Assembly: GCA_020846875.1 (NCBI GenBank)
Contig: JADLDB010000092.1
Coordinates: 1-64,000 of the forward strand
Source of the DNA: Myxococcales bacterium
Lineage (GTDB): Bacteria > Myxococcota > Myxococcia > Myxococcales > Myxococcaceae
DNA length: 64,000 nucleotides
Reading direction: 5' to 3'
Both the position numbers and the translations under genes were made by a program. Positions 1 through 9,357 of this stretch are shown here, piece after piece (the stretch's first letter is position 1; every line of letters begins with the position of its first letter). The notes under the pieces are model-generated. The model ran no database searches. It saw nothing but the letters and a program-made list of their open reading frames with translations, and was not told where the DNA came from.

Positions 1-132
1 GAGCTGCAGTACCTGCGCGACCTGCTGCTGGACGCGGAGACGGGCGACGTGTGGGTGGCCGGGTGGACGGAGGTGGTGCGCCTCCGGCAGGACGGGCCGA
101 GCTGGGCGAAGCAGCGCTTCCGGGTGAGGTGA
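1..132 (+). CDS. C-terminal end of an unidentified protein (5' end outside window)
   Basis: Frame 1 is open from the first base and closes with TGA at 130-132, giving 43 residues (start ELQYLRDLL, end KQRFRVR). The stretch TGDVWVAGWTEVVRLRQDG reads like the last blade of a beta-propeller or a sensor repeat, since it has Trp/Val strands alternating with turns. That is only an impression from composition. No RBS or start is visible, so the gene begins upstream of the window. The next gene starts 137 bp downstream on the same strand. I cannot identify the family. Confidence 0.55.
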   Translation, partial: ELQYLRDLLLDAETGDVWVAGWTEVVRLRQDGPSWAKQRFRVR

Positions 133-269
133 CGCACGTCCGTGTGCGCGGAGGTGAGCCATCTGCGCCTCAGGTGCGCCGACACGCACGGGTGTCAGCG
201 TTTACACATCGGCGTTGGGCGACGCGGACCCTGCTGGGCGATAATGGAAGGAGTTCCCTTGGAGGCTTC

Positions 270-2066
270 ATGCCCAGTCGAGTCCCCCCCAAGCCGAGTG
301 CGCCGCGCCCCGTCCAGCCGAGGCCGGTGCAGTCGCGGCCTTCCGCACCGCAGGCGAGGCCGGCGGCGGCGGCCCGTAAATTCGGAGACGACTTCAGCAA
401 CGGCCGCGGGAGCGCGCTGCGGGCCAAAGCCCTCTCGGTGACGGGCGCGACGCCCTCGCCGGCCAGCCCCTCGCCCGCCACCGGTCTCACCGGCGCACGG
501 CCTTTGGTGGCGGCGTCACCGGCCAACCCCACGGCCGCGGCCAACGTATCGACGCCGGCCGCTCCGCCGCCGTCTGTCGAGCTGCCCGGCGGCGTGACGG
601 TGCGGGCGGATGGGCACGTCAGCTTCACCCAGGAGGCGTCCCTCGACGTCAAGGCCGAGGCCAGCTTCGAGGCCGGCGAGCTGTCCGCCAGCATCTCCGC
701 CGGGCCGCTGGCGGGCACCGAAGTCACCCTGGGCTGGAATCCCGCGGCGCCGCTGCCCGACGGGACGTACGAGGTGACGCTGTCGGTGGCTTCCCAGGTG
801 GGCGCGCAGGCCTCGGGCGCGGTGAGCTACGGGCCCTTCGGCTTGAGCGGCGGGGTGACGGCGGGCGTCAGCGCCGCGCAGGAGTACACGCTGCACCTCA
901 CGCCGGGCCAGCTTGCGCAGCTGGGCGCGGGCACGCTGCCGCTGCCCTCGGTGGCCGACCCCCTGGCGCTCCCGGTGGGCGGCTCGTTGACGATGAGCAC
1001 CGGCAGCTTCCACACCTCCCAGGGTGAGCTCTCCTATGGGGGCCTCAGCGTCAGCTCGTCCAGCTCGCAGACGCACGAGCAGACGCTGGCCGTCGAGCAC
1101 ACCGGCGCCACCACGGTGCGGGTGACGGTGGGCCCGAAGGACACGCTGGAGCAGCAGTTCGGCCTGGGCCTCTCGGTGGGCGAGCTCAGCCTCTCCCTCG
1201 CCCGGGACTCGCACGTCGAGGGCTCGACGCTCACCTCGGTGGAGTTCGACCTCGCCACGCCGGAGGGCGCTGCGGCGTACGAGCACTTCCTGCAGACGGG
1301 CGAGCTGCCTTCGCGCGAAGGCCCGGGCATCACCGACTCGTACCAGGAGCAGTCCTACACCTACGAGGGCGCGCTCACCGCCGGCATCGAGCTGGGGCCG
1401 CTGTCGCACGACGTGGAGCTGTGGGACGAGAGCACCTCCATCGTGCGGCGCACGGAGGACGGGGAGGTGCTCGTCACCGCGCACGCGGAGCTGGCCACCG
1501 AGGGCGTCACCATCGACGCCACCTTCTCCACCGGAGACGCGGTGCTGAACTCGCTCACCTTCACCGTGCCGGACCCTGCGAAGGGGGGAAGCGTGCGGGT
1601 GACGGTGGACGGGCCCGAAGGCTTCTGGGCCCTGCGGCGCGCCGCGGCGGAGCAGATGCAGTACGCGCTGGCCAACACCCTCGCCGCCGAGCAGGGCACC
1701 ACGCGGGAACAGGCGCTCGAGTGGCTGCGCGGTCTGGGGGCCCCGTACGACGCGCTGGCGATGAGCCCCTCGGACCCCGCCTTCTCCTATGAGGCCTTCA
1801 CCGGCGCGCTTGCCCAGTACGAAGCCAACGGGTGGAGCACGCCTGGCCAGCCGATGCTGACGCAGTTGCTGTTGCAGTGGAGACCCGGAGACCCCGTCCT
1901 GCCCGTCTTCTCCAACGGCCTGGCCGGTGCCGACAGCCCGGACAACGCCTTCGGCGAGACAGGCTGGTACGGAGAGCCGCCTCCTCCCGCGGGCGTCGCC
2001 CCGGCGCCGTCGCTGTTGGACATGGGGCTGGGCGACCTCCCGGGCGTCTCCGTCGAGAGCCGCTAG
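270..2066 (+). CDS. Beta-rich protein with basic Pro-rich N-terminus, function unknown
   Basis: 598 residues. The ATG at 270 is preceded by GGAGG at 261-265. The frame stays open upstream to about 51, but nothing there looks like a start. Residues 1-50 are Pro/Arg/Ser/Ala-rich and positively charged, with no signal peptide or membrane segment; KFGDDFS at about 37-43 marks the end of this leader. From about 100 to 440 the protein is Ser/Gly/Ala/Val-rich with alternating small and hydrophobic residues (for example AEASFEAGELSASISAG), typical of a long run of beta-strands. A short helical segment (about 445-485, EQALEWLRGL) and a Pro-rich tail follow. I do not recognise the family. It resembles in architecture, not obviously in sequence, the products at 5273-7138 and 36926-39517. 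The leader could be a secretion or targeting signal for a non-Sec route; this is inference. Confidence 0.75.
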   Translation: MPSRVPPKPSAPRPVQPRPVQSRPSAPQARPAAAARKFGDDFSNGRGSALRAKALSVTGATPSPASPSPATGLTGARPLVAASPANPTAAANVSTPAAPPPSVELPGGVTVRADGHVSFTQEASLDVKAEASFEAGELSASISAGPLAGTEVTLGWNPAAPLPDGTYEVTLSVASQVGAQASGAVSYGPFGLSGGVTAGVSAAQEYTLHLTPGQLAQLGAGTLPLPSVADPLALPVGGSLTMSTGSFHTSQGELSYGGLSVSSSSSQTHEQTLAVEHTGATTVRVTVGPKDTLEQQFGLGLSVGELSLSLARDSHVEGSTLTSVEFDLATPEGAAAYEHFLQTGELPSREGPGITDSYQEQSYTYEGALTAGIELGPLSHDVELWDESTSIVRRTEDGEVLVTAHAELATEGVTIDATFSTGDAVLNSLTFTVPDPAKGGSVRVTVDGPEGFWALRRAAAEQMQYALANTLAAEQGTTREQALEWLRGLGAPYDALAMSPSDPAFSYEAFTGALAQYEANGWSTPGQPMLTQLLLQWRPGDPVLPVFSNGLAGADSPDNAFGETGWYGEPPPPAGVAPAPSLLDMGLGDLPGVSVESR

Positions 2067-2154
2067 CCAGCCAGAGCGCGTCGGCCCACTGGCGCGCGGA
2101 CGCGGGCGCGACTAACAGCGTCTGTCCCCCGGGCCGCCCCGTTTCGTCTCCTTC

Positions 2155-4071
2155 ATGCGCGCGACGCTTCTCCTCTCGCTTCTCCTCTGTTGTTCCGCGT
2201 GTGGCCCCACCTCCTCCGGCGTGGACGGTGGCCCTGACGCCGGCGACGGCCTGGACGCCGGCACCACCGACTGCGGCGAGCCCTTCCGCCGCTGCGCGCT
2301 GGAGTTCCGCTTCCGCGCCATCGACGAGACGACGGTGGAGGTGCGCGGCAGCTTCCGCGACGACGGCTGGACGCAGGGCGTGCGGATGGCGCGCGACGGT
2401 GACACCTGGAAGGCCTCGGTGCCCGTCCCGTACGGCGCGGCGGTGGAATACAAGTTCCTCGTCAACAACAGCGTGTGGGTGACGGACCCGGCCAACCCGA
2501 AGACGCGAAACGGCAACAGCCTGGCCAGCGCCGTCACCTGCAACGCGTGGACGTGCCAGGCCGGCGCGCCCTCCGCCCAGGCCTTCGACTGGCGCGACGC
2601 CGTCCTCTACTTCGTCTTCGTCGACCGCTTCCTCGACGCGGACTCCTCCAACAACTGCACCGTGCCCGGCGCCGACGCTGCCGGCCAGTACCAGGGCGGG
2701 GACTGGAAGGGCGTCACCCGGCGCATCGACGAGGGCTACTTCAACGCCCTGGGCGTCACCGCGCTGTGGCTCACCGTGCCCCTGGACAACCCGGCGGTGG
2801 CGGGGCTGGGCAAGGACGGGCGCCGCTCCTCGGGCTACCACGGCTACTGGCCGGTGGACTTGAGCGCGCTGGAGTCCTGTTTCGGCACCGAGGCCGACTT
2901 GAAGGCCCTGGTGGACGCCGCCCACGCGAAGGGGCTGCAGGTGCTGTTCGACTTCGCGATGGTGCACCTGCACTCGTCCGCGCCCGTCTTCCAGGAGCAC
3001 CCCCAGTGGTTCTGGCCGCTGGACAACGGCGGCACGTCCTGTGTGTGCGGCTCCGGCTGCGACTGGAATAGCCAGGGCGAGCGCTGCTGGTTCACCGACT
3101 ACCTGCCGCACTGGAACTACACGGTGGCGGCGGCGCGCGAGTACTCGGTGGACCGGGCGCTGGCGCTGGTGGCGAAGACGGGCGTCGACGGCTTCCGCCT
3201 CGACGCCATCAAGCACGTGGACGGCTCCTGGTTGTTGTCCCTGCGGCGGCGGCTGCAGGACGAGGTGGTGGCCACGCGCAGCCCGCGGCCGCGCTTCTAC
3301 CTGCTGGGCGAGACGTACGACTTCGGCAGCCGCGACTACTTGAAGTCCTTCGTGGACGTGGCCACGAAGCTGGACGGGCAGTTCGACTTCCCGCTGCGGC
3401 TCGAGCTGCTCAAGGCCGTGGTGATGCGGCAGTCGCCGATGACGGGCCTCGCGGCCTTCGTGGAGTCCAACGACGCCTTCTACGGGCCGCAGGCGGTGAT
3501 GAGCACCTGGATTGGCAACCACGACCTGGGGCGCGTCATCCACATGGCCGAGGACACGCCGCTGTGGGCCGACCCCTATGCCGACGGCCAGGACCGCGCC
3601 TGGGTGAATCCGCCCGCGCTGCCCGGCTACCGGCGGCCCTTCGAGCGCCTCGCCAACGCCTTCGTCTTCCTCTTCACCAGCCCGGGGGCGCCGCTCCTGT
3701 ACTACGGCGACGAGGTGGGCTTGCCGGGCGCGGGCGACCCGGACAACCGGCGGGCGATGGCGTGGACGGGCCTCAGCGCGGACCAGCAGTGGCTGAAGGG
3801 GAGGGTGGCGAAGCTGGGGCAACTGCGGCAGGCCCACCCGGCGCTGCGCCACGGCCAGCGGGCCACGCTGTCCGTCACCGGCGACACCTGGGTGTACTCG
3901 ATGACGAAGGGGCCCGACGTCGTCTACGTGGCGCTCAACCGCGGGGACGCGGACGCGACGGTGACGGGGCTGCCCACGGGCGCGCTGCGCGACGAGTACA
4001 GCGACGCCAGCGTCAGCGGCCCGGCGGTGCTGGTGCCGGCGCGGAGCGCGCGCATCCTGGTGGCGCCGTAG
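2155..4071 (+). CDS. Alpha-amylase family (GH13) lipoprotein with N-terminal glycogen-binding-like domain
   Basis: 638 residues. The start is ATG 2155. A lipoprotein signal (LLLCCSAC) is followed by an Asp/Ala/Gly linker. Residues about 45-125 resemble a CBM48/E-set glycogen-binding domain (VEVRGSFRDDGWTQGV, VEYKFLVNN). The rest is a GH13 barrel. Region I is VLFDFAMVH (D266, H271), where the usual Asn before His is Val. Region II GFRLDAIKHV carries the nucleophile D350. Region III LLGETYDF carries the acid/base E386. Region IV WIGNHDLGR carries D457. All three catalytic carboxylates are present. The likely role is hydrolysis or transfer on alpha-1,4-glucans at the cell surface; specificity cannot be read from the sequence. 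It stands alone, followed 71 bp later by another lipoprotein gene. Confidence 0.93.
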   Translation: MRATLLLSLLLCCSACGPTSSGVDGGPDAGDGLDAGTTDCGEPFRRCALEFRFRAIDETTVEVRGSFRDDGWTQGVRMARDGDTWKASVPVPYGAAVEYKFLVNNSVWVTDPANPKTRNGNSLASAVTCNAWTCQAGAPSAQAFDWRDAVLYFVFVDRFLDADSSNNCTVPGADAAGQYQGGDWKGVTRRIDEGYFNALGVTALWLTVPLDNPAVAGLGKDGRRSSGYHGYWPVDLSALESCFGTEADLKALVDAAHAKGLQVLFDFAMVHLHSSAPVFQEHPQWFWPLDNGGTSCVCGSGCDWNSQGERCWFTDYLPHWNYTVAAAREYSVDRALALVAKTGVDGFRLDAIKHVDGSWLLSLRRRLQDEVVATRSPRPRFYLLGETYDFGSRDYLKSFVDVATKLDGQFDFPLRLELLKAVVMRQSPMTGLAAFVESNDAFYGPQAVMSTWIGNHDLGRVIHMAEDTPLWADPYADGQDRAWVNPPALPGYRRPFERLANAFVFLFTSPGAPLLYYGDEVGLPGAGDPDNRRAMAWTGLSADQQWLKGRVAKLGQLRQAHPALRHGQRATLSVTGDTWVYSMTKGPDVVYVALNRGDADATVTGLPTGALRDEYSDASVSGPAVLVPARSARILVAP

Positions 4072-4142
4072 CGGCCCCGGTGGCGTCCTGGGCGGTGGCT
4101 CGACCGTGTGGCGCCGCGCGTGGGAAGGTGGCGACCTTAGTC

Positions 4143-5066
4143 ATGTCGCCGCGCCGCGTCCTCCTCTTCGCCTCCCTCCTGGCCCTCGCCGGGTGCAGCG
4201 CGCCGCCGGTGGAGGAGTCGGACGCGGGCGTGGACGCCGGCCTCGAGCCGCTGCCCGTGCGCATCGGCACCTTCAACACCCGCCTCTTCTTCGACACCGT
4301 CTGCCAGTCGGGCCAGTGCGCCGCGGGGGACTTCGAGCAGGTGCCCACCCAGGCGGAGTTCGACGCGAGGGCCGACGCGGTAGCGGGCGTGCTGCGGGAC
4401 TTGTCGCTGGACGTGGCGGTGCTGCAGGAAGTGGAGACACAGGCCGGCCTCGACGCCCTGTCCACCCGGCTCTCGGACGTCTTCGACTCCGCGGTGCTGG
4501 GCGACATCGGCACGGCTGGCAGCGTGGACGTGGCGGTGCTGGCGCGCGGGGACATCGAGCAGGTGGTGCTGCACCGGGACAGCACGCCCCTGTTCCGCCC
4601 CGACGGGAGCCGCACCGTCTTCGCCCGCGAGTTCCTCGAGGTCCACCTGCGCCTGGGCGACGTGCCCGTCATCGTCTTCGCCGCGCACTTCCGCTCCAAG
4701 GTGCAGGACGACCCGGGCCGGCGCCTGGCGGAGGCGCAGGCGGCGAGGGACCTCGTCACCCGCGCGGCGGCGGCGGCGCCCGGCGTCCTCACCGTGCTGG
4801 CGGGGGACTTGAATGACGTGCCCGGCTCTCCTCCGCTGGAGGCGCTGGAGGCCAACGGCGGGCTTGGGCGCGTGGCGAAGGACCTGCCTCGAGCGGACCA
4901 GGCGACGTACGTCTTCAACGGCAACGGCGAGGCCATCGACCACCTGCTGGAGGCGACGACTCCGCAGCGCTACGTCCCCGCGTCCGCCGTGGTGGAGCGG
5001 GTGCCGCGCAGCGAGTCCACCAGCGACCACTGGCCCCTGCGGGCCACCTTCCTCGTGCCGCGGTAG
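4143..5066 (+). CDS. Endonuclease/exonuclease/phosphatase-family lipoprotein
   Basis: 307 residues from ATG 4143. The frame is open far upstream, but the signal peptide fixes this start. The lipobox is ALAGC (C18), followed by an Asp/Ala/Gly linker. The EEP fold (DNase I/sphingomyelinase superfamily) shows in order IGTFNTRLFF (Asn45, metal/substrate), VAVLQEVE (metal-binding Glu), AAHFRSK, LAGDLNDVPGS (Asp/Asn pair) and SDHWPL at the end (D295, H296). All metal-binding and catalytic positions of the family look present. It would hydrolyse a phosphodiester at the cell surface or outside the cell; whether the substrate is DNA, a phospholipid or another ester is not visible. The gene is 71 bp after the GH13 gene on the same strand. 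Confidence 0.92.
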   Translation: MSPRRVLLFASLLALAGCSAPPVEESDAGVDAGLEPLPVRIGTFNTRLFFDTVCQSGQCAAGDFEQVPTQAEFDARADAVAGVLRDLSLDVAVLQEVETQAGLDALSTRLSDVFDSAVLGDIGTAGSVDVAVLARGDIEQVVLHRDSTPLFRPDGSRTVFAREFLEVHLRLGDVPVIVFAAHFRSKVQDDPGRRLAEAQAARDLVTRAAAAAPGVLTVLAGDLNDVPGSPPLEALEANGGLGRVAKDLPRADQATYVFNGNGEAIDHLLEATTPQRYVPASAVVERVPRSESTSDHWPLRATFLVPR

Positions 5067-5272
5067 CGGGGGAAATGATGTCTCCAGGTCTCCTCCTGCC
5101 AGCAATCCTCGCCGAAGGGCTTCCAGCGACGGTGGCGGCTGTCGGGCAGTTCTCGCCCCGAAGCAGAAGCTGATCGCCGGCGAGGGCTGGAAGGCGCCAC
5201 CGACTCCGTGCGGCCCGAGGAGGCGGTCGCCCGATGGCCGCCGCCAGGAAGGGCCAGAAGCAGCCCGGCCCA

Positions 5273-7138
5273 TCAGGCCGCCGGAGCGCCCTTCGGTGCG
5301 GCGGCCTGCGCCACCATGCCGATGAGTGGGTTCAGCACCATGCCGACGGCGCCGAGCGCGGCGCGGCCAGCCTCGGTCTTCCCCAGGGTGTTCATCACCC
5401 CCTGGGCCCAGGGCGGCAGCTCTACTTTCGCGAAGAGCCCCACATCGCCACCAGCAGCCGCTCCGGCCCCGACGTCGGCGAGGGCGTAGAACTCGCCGTC
5501 CCGATACCCGGCGCCGGCTCCGGCCTTGACACCAGCCGAGGCCGCCACCGCCCCGTAGCCGCCCAGCGTCAGCTTGAAGCCGAAGAAGTTGATGGTGTTG
5601 GCCACGCTGCCGCCAGCGTTGGCCTCGGCGATGAGCTCGGCGCTGACACCGACGTAGGCCTCGACGTCGCCTTCCTGGTCGAACCCGACGTGGCCCTCAG
5701 CGGTGACTTGCGCGGCGGCCCTGGCCTCGGCGTACCCTGCCGCCTCCCCTCCCCAGCCCACCAGGCCGCCCAGCGTCTCTTGGCCAAGTGAGAGGTTCGC
5801 GCTCACCTCCGCCTCCGCCTCCGCGCCCGCCCGAAGGTGGACGCTGGCGCCGTCCAGGCCTGCGTGCGCACTGCCCTCTGCGCCGGCGTAGACCGAGGCG
5901 TCCGCCGTGGCCTCGCCGTGCACCCTGGACGCACCCACGAGCCCGAAGTCATTGCTGCCGTCGAACGACGCGTCGCCGTGGAAGGAGGCGCCGGTGCCCA
6001 CCCGCCCCCACGCGTCGGCGCCGTCCGGGCCGAGGCTCGCGCGCCCTTCGGTGCCCGCCCAGGCTTCGGCCTGGTAGCCGGCCGCGCCGCGGACCGACAC
6101 CCTGTTGCCGCAGACCGGGTTGACAGAGGTCTGCTCGCCCTTCACCTCGCCCTGGGCGCGGGCGATGGCGCCCGCGCGCCCCTCGGCCACCAGGCTGTCG
6201 CCCTGCTGCCCGACGCGGCCGGTGGTGCCGGCGAAGGCCTCCATCTTCTTCTGGTTGAACGCTCCGTAGCCCGGCAGCTCGCCGTTGGGCCCGACGTCGC
6301 CGGTCTGTGCCCGGGTGCTGCGCTTCTCTTCCCACAGCGGCTTGCCCGAGGCAGGCAGCGCGTTGAAGAAGTCGCCGACGAAGTCCGGGTAGGAGGCCCC
6401 GGGCTTGAGCAGCTCCGAGGCCTTCCCCAGCCCCTCCGCTGCCTGCCTGAGCAGCGCTCCACCCGCCTGCTGGGCGAGCGGCCCCAACACCCCCAGCCCC
6501 AGCTCGAGCGCCAGCGCGAGCTGCCCGATGCCCTGGGCGCCCAGCTTCGCGAAGGACTCTGCCGACAGCAGGCCCGTCTGGAAGAGCTCGCGCCCGGCCT
6601 GGTTGGCGGCGGCGCCGAGGTGGCGCGTCAGGCCATCCGCGAGGTGGAGGGGCAGCGATCGATCCACCACCTCGGACATCTTCTTGTCCGCGAGCTTCGC
6701 CACCTCGTCGCCGGCCGCCGCCAGGCAGTCCACGGCGGTCCTGGCCATGGCCTCACCCGCCACGCCCAGCTCCGCGAAGAAGGGCTCGAGGTCCTTCGCG
6801 AGGCTCGCCAGTTCACTCGTGGTGACTCCGCTCTTCCCGGCCGCCGCCGCGGCGCGGGCGTCGAGCGAGCCCTCGGCGAGCAACTTCTTGAGGCCCGTTG
6901 CCGCAGGCGTGTGCTGCTTCACGTGTGCGGAGAAGAACGCGTCGAGCGCCTTCTTCCCCACCACCTGCGGGACCCTCAGGCCGACGGGCCGGGAGGCAAT
7001 GACGGGATGCGCGGCCGGGTGCGGACGCTGGAACTGGTCGCGCAGGTGGGTGGACTTGGCAGCAACGCCTTCTGCTGGCCGGGGCTTCACGGCAGTGAGA
7101 GCGATGGGACTGCTGCGCTTCTGGCGAATGGTCGTCAC
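5273..7138 (-). CDS. Helical plus Ala/Gly beta-repeat protein, no signal peptide, function unknown
   Basis: 621 residues. I chose GTG at 7138-7136 because AGGGGG lies 7 bases before it; the frame is open further upstream without an RBS. Residues 1-50 form a basic, Pro/Ala/Arg/His-rich leader. Residues about 55-260 are helical and Leu/Ala-rich. From about 330 to the end there are alternating small/hydrophobic strands rich in Ala, Gly, Val and Glu (for example EATADASVYAGAEGSAHAG), with one near-hydrophobic patch at the C-terminus (ALGAVGMVLNPLIGMVAQ). A Cys at NPVCGNRV is isolated. No catalytic motif is visible. The layout (leader, helices, beta-repeat) matches the product at 36926-39517. A surface, secreted or effector-like role is a guess from architecture only. 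Confidence 0.72.
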   Translation of the reverse strand: MTTIRQKRSSPIALTAVKPRPAEGVAAKSTHLRDQFQRPHPAAHPVIASRPVGLRVPQVVGKKALDAFFSAHVKQHTPAATGLKKLLAEGSLDARAAAAAGKSGVTTSELASLAKDLEPFFAELGVAGEAMARTAVDCLAAAGDEVAKLADKKMSEVVDRSLPLHLADGLTRHLGAAANQAGRELFQTGLLSAESFAKLGAQGIGQLALALELGLGVLGPLAQQAGGALLRQAAEGLGKASELLKPGASYPDFVGDFFNALPASGKPLWEEKRSTRAQTGDVGPNGELPGYGAFNQKKMEAFAGTTGRVGQQGDSLVAEGRAGAIARAQGEVKGEQTSVNPVCGNRVSVRGAAGYQAEAWAGTEGRASLGPDGADAWGRVGTGASFHGDASFDGSNDFGLVGASRVHGEATADASVYAGAEGSAHAGLDGASVHLRAGAEAEAEVSANLSLGQETLGGLVGWGGEAAGYAEARAAAQVTAEGHVGFDQEGDVEAYVGVSAELIAEANAGGSVANTINFFGFKLTLGGYGAVAASAGVKAGAGAGYRDGEFYALADVGAGAAAGGDVGLFAKVELPPWAQGVMNTLGKTEAGRAALGAVGMVLNPLIGMVAQAAAPKGAPAA

Positions 7139-7382
7139 GTGTGCACCCCCTGCGCGAGGTTGTCTCCAAGGCGCGCAAAGGTGTCTGTCACCGGGCGAGG
7201 CCACGCGATTCGCTGCATCCGTCAGATGACCGAGGTCGCTTGATTGAAGTCAGGCTTCCGTGCGCTTTCAGTCCGCGAAGCCCACACCCACGGTGCTCCA
7301 GCGACAGCTCCGCACGAGGCTCGCGTTGGTGGGACCTGCGCCGACGCCGCGGCAGAAAAAGCAGCCAGCCGGGCCCGCCCCC

Positions 7383-8213
7383 ATGCGACAGTCGCCGCCC
7401 CCCTTGAACTCCTTCCCTCCTGGCACGCTGACCTTCCCGGTGCTGCTGCAGCGCAACGCCTTCGGGCCGCGCCTGGTGGCCCGCGCCGGGGACGTGTGGC
7501 GGGCCATCCAGGACGTGGTGGTGGACCAGTCGATGTCCGTGGGGTGGACGCCGGAGCGCTTCGTGCAGACGGGCACCATGTTCATCGTCCGCAGCATGAC
7601 GGTGCGGCACCTGCGCGACGTGCGCTTCGCCGAGTCCCTCCAGGGCCGCACCTGGCCGTCGAAGGCCCGCCGCGACATGCTCTTCACCCGCGAGGCGCGC
7701 CTCTTTGCCGGCGAGGAGTTGGTCGTCACCGGCACCACCGAGTGGGCCTACCTCTCGCGGGCGCTCGAGCCCATCCGCGCGGGCAAGGACATCTACGACG
7801 CCTTCACCCTCACCGAAGGCTACCCGTCGGTGAAGCTGCCCGACTTCACCCGGGCGGAAGGCGCGGCGGTGCACCACTACGGCTTCACCACCTGGCACCT
7901 GTGGATGGACGCCAACGCGCACGTCAACCACCCGGCCTACGTCGACTACTGCGACGAGGGCACGCACCGGGTGCTGGCCGCCCGCGGCGTCGACCCGCAG
8001 CGCCTGGCCCCGGTGGCCGAAGAGGTGTACTTCCGCGCCGCCATCGGCCCGGAGGAAGAGGTGTCGGTGGAGACGACGTACCGGGGCGCCGCGGGGGACG
8101 CGGCCGTGCTGGCCCACCGCATCCTGGTGAAGGGCAAGGTGGCCGCCACCTGCACCTCTGTCCGCCGCCTGGTGGACGAGCCGGGCGACGGCTGGCACGC
8201 CGCCCTCAAGTAG
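7383..8213 (+). CDS. Double-hotdog acyl-ACP/acyl-CoA thioesterase
   Basis: 276 residues from ATG 7383. A GTG at 7260 would add 41 low-complexity residues before the domain, and neither start has a strong RBS. Two tandem hotdog domains are visible. The first runs from about 15 to 135 and contains MSVGWTPERFVQTGTMFIV. The second contains MDANAHVNHPAYVDYCDEG, the 4HBT/FatA-type active-site helix with Asp, Asn and His. The order and length fit FatA/FatB-like or bacterial acyl-ACP thioesterases, which hydrolyse acyl thioesters and release free fatty acids in the cytoplasm. Its 3' end overlaps the end of convergent purK by 8 bp. Confidence 0.85.
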   Translation: MRQSPPPLNSFPPGTLTFPVLLQRNAFGPRLVARAGDVWRAIQDVVVDQSMSVGWTPERFVQTGTMFIVRSMTVRHLRDVRFAESLQGRTWPSKARRDMLFTREARLFAGEELVVTGTTEWAYLSRALEPIRAGKDIYDAFTLTEGYPSVKLPDFTRAEGAAVHHYGFTTWHLWMDANAHVNHPAYVDYCDEGTHRVLAARGVDPQRLAPVAEEVYFRAAIGPEEEVSVETTYRGAAGDAAVLAHRILVKGKVAATCTSVRRLVDEPGDGWHAALK

Positions 8214-9357
8214 GCCGCGTCTTCTCCAGCGCGTCACGAAAGGCCAACGCCCGCGCGGTGACACCTTCCGGCGTGGCGCCGTGCACCACGAAGTGCCCCA
8301 TCTTCCGCCCGGCGCGCGCGCGCCGCTTCCCATACACATACACGTCGATGACGTCGGGGAAGTCCTTCCACGCGGTGAGGTCCAGCGCCCCGCCTTCGCG
8401 GCCCTGCGCCAGCCAGACGTCGCCCAGCAGTTGGCCCATGCACCACGCCCCGGAGTGGAGGCGGGGCTCCACCACCGGCACCCCCGAGAGGATGCGGGCC
8501 AGCGCGTCGAACTGGCTCACCGTGCAGGCCTGCCGGGTGACGTGGCCGGAGTTGTGGACGCGCGGCGCCAATTCATTCACATACAGGCGCTCCACGCCGT
8601 CGCGGCCGGTCCCGATGAAGAACTCCACCGTCAAGAGCCCCCGCACCTCCAGCGCCGCCGCGATGCCCGAGGCCACCGCCCGCGCCTCCTCCTGAAAGGC
8701 CTTCGAGACGCCCGCCGGCAGCACCGTCAAGTCCAGCACGTGCCGGCTGTGCAGGTTTTGAAAGACGGGGAAGGTGAAGGCGTGGCTGTACCCGTCGCGC
8801 GCCACGATGCAGGAAATCTCTGCCGCCAGGGTGAGCGCCTCTTCCAGCACCCAGCCCCCGGGCGCGTCTTTCGGCAAGGCCGCCACGTCCGCCTCGGTGC
8901 GCAGGGCGTGCTGGCCCTTGCCGTCGTAGCCGCCCAGCGCCGACTTGGCGATGCACGGCAGGCCGAAGTCGCGCGCCGCGGCCTGTACGTCGCCTCCCGG
9001 CGGCACCACCCGGAAGGCCACCGCGCGGAAGCCCGTCTGGGAGAGGAACGTCTTTTCCTTCGCGCGGTCCTGGGACACCTCCAGCACCCGCAGGGACGGG
9101 GCCAGCTTCGCGGCGTACGGCTTGAGCGGCCCCGCGGGAATGTTCTCCGAGTCGAAGGTGGCCACGCGGGCGCGGGAGAAGAGGTCCGCCAGGCCCTCCG
9201 CGTCGTCGTACGGGCGGGCGATGACGTTGGCGCGGCGGGTGGCGCACGGCGCGTCGGGGTCCGGCTCGAGGATGACGGTGTCCTGCCCCAGGCGGTCGAG
9301 GGACTCGGCCAGCATCAAGCCCAGCTGTCCTCCTCCGAGGATGCCCACCGCCGCCAT
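8206..9357 (-). CDS. purK: N5-carboxyaminoimidazole ribonucleotide synthase (PurK)
   Basis: 383 residues, ATG at 9357-9355. It has the ATP-grasp fold: GILGGGQLGLML at the N-terminus, IAKSALGGYDGKGQ (glycine-rich nucleotide loop), WVLEEALTLAAEISCIVARD, and ELAPRVHNSGHVT with the metal-binding Glu/Asn. PurK uses ATP and bicarbonate to carboxylate aminoimidazole ribonucleotide to N5-CAIR in de novo purine synthesis. The start overlaps the purE stop by one base (TGATG), so the two are translationally coupled. Length is normal for the family. No frameshift or missing motif. Confidence 0.97.
   Translation of the reverse strand: MAAVGILGGGQLGLMLAESLDRLGQDTVILEPDPDAPCATRRANVIARPYDDAEGLADLFSRARVATFDSENIPAGPLKPYAAKLAPSLRVLEVSQDRAKEKTFLSQTGFRAVAFRVVPPGGDVQAAARDFGLPCIAKSALGGYDGKGQHALRTEADVAALPKDAPGGWVLEEALTLAAEISCIVARDGYSHAFTFPVFQNLHSRHVLDLTVLPAGVSKAFQEEARAVASGIAAALEVRGLLTVEFFIGTGRDGVERLYVNELAPRVHNSGHVTRQACTVSQFDALARILSGVPVVEPRLHSGAWCMGQLLGDVWLAQGREGGALDLTAWKDFPDVIDVYVYGKRRARAGRKMGHFVVHGATPEGVTARALAFRDALEKTRPT

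Noticed and set aside
1798-3852. A 684-codon minus-strand frame opposite the GH13 gene
   Set aside because: The GH13 motifs on the plus strand are complete; the antisense frame is only open because of third-position GC bias.
5067-5272. Small ORFs between the EEP lipoprotein and the minus-strand beta-repeat gene
   Set aside because: No RBS, no conserved-looking sequence, and they run into the antisense of the next gene.
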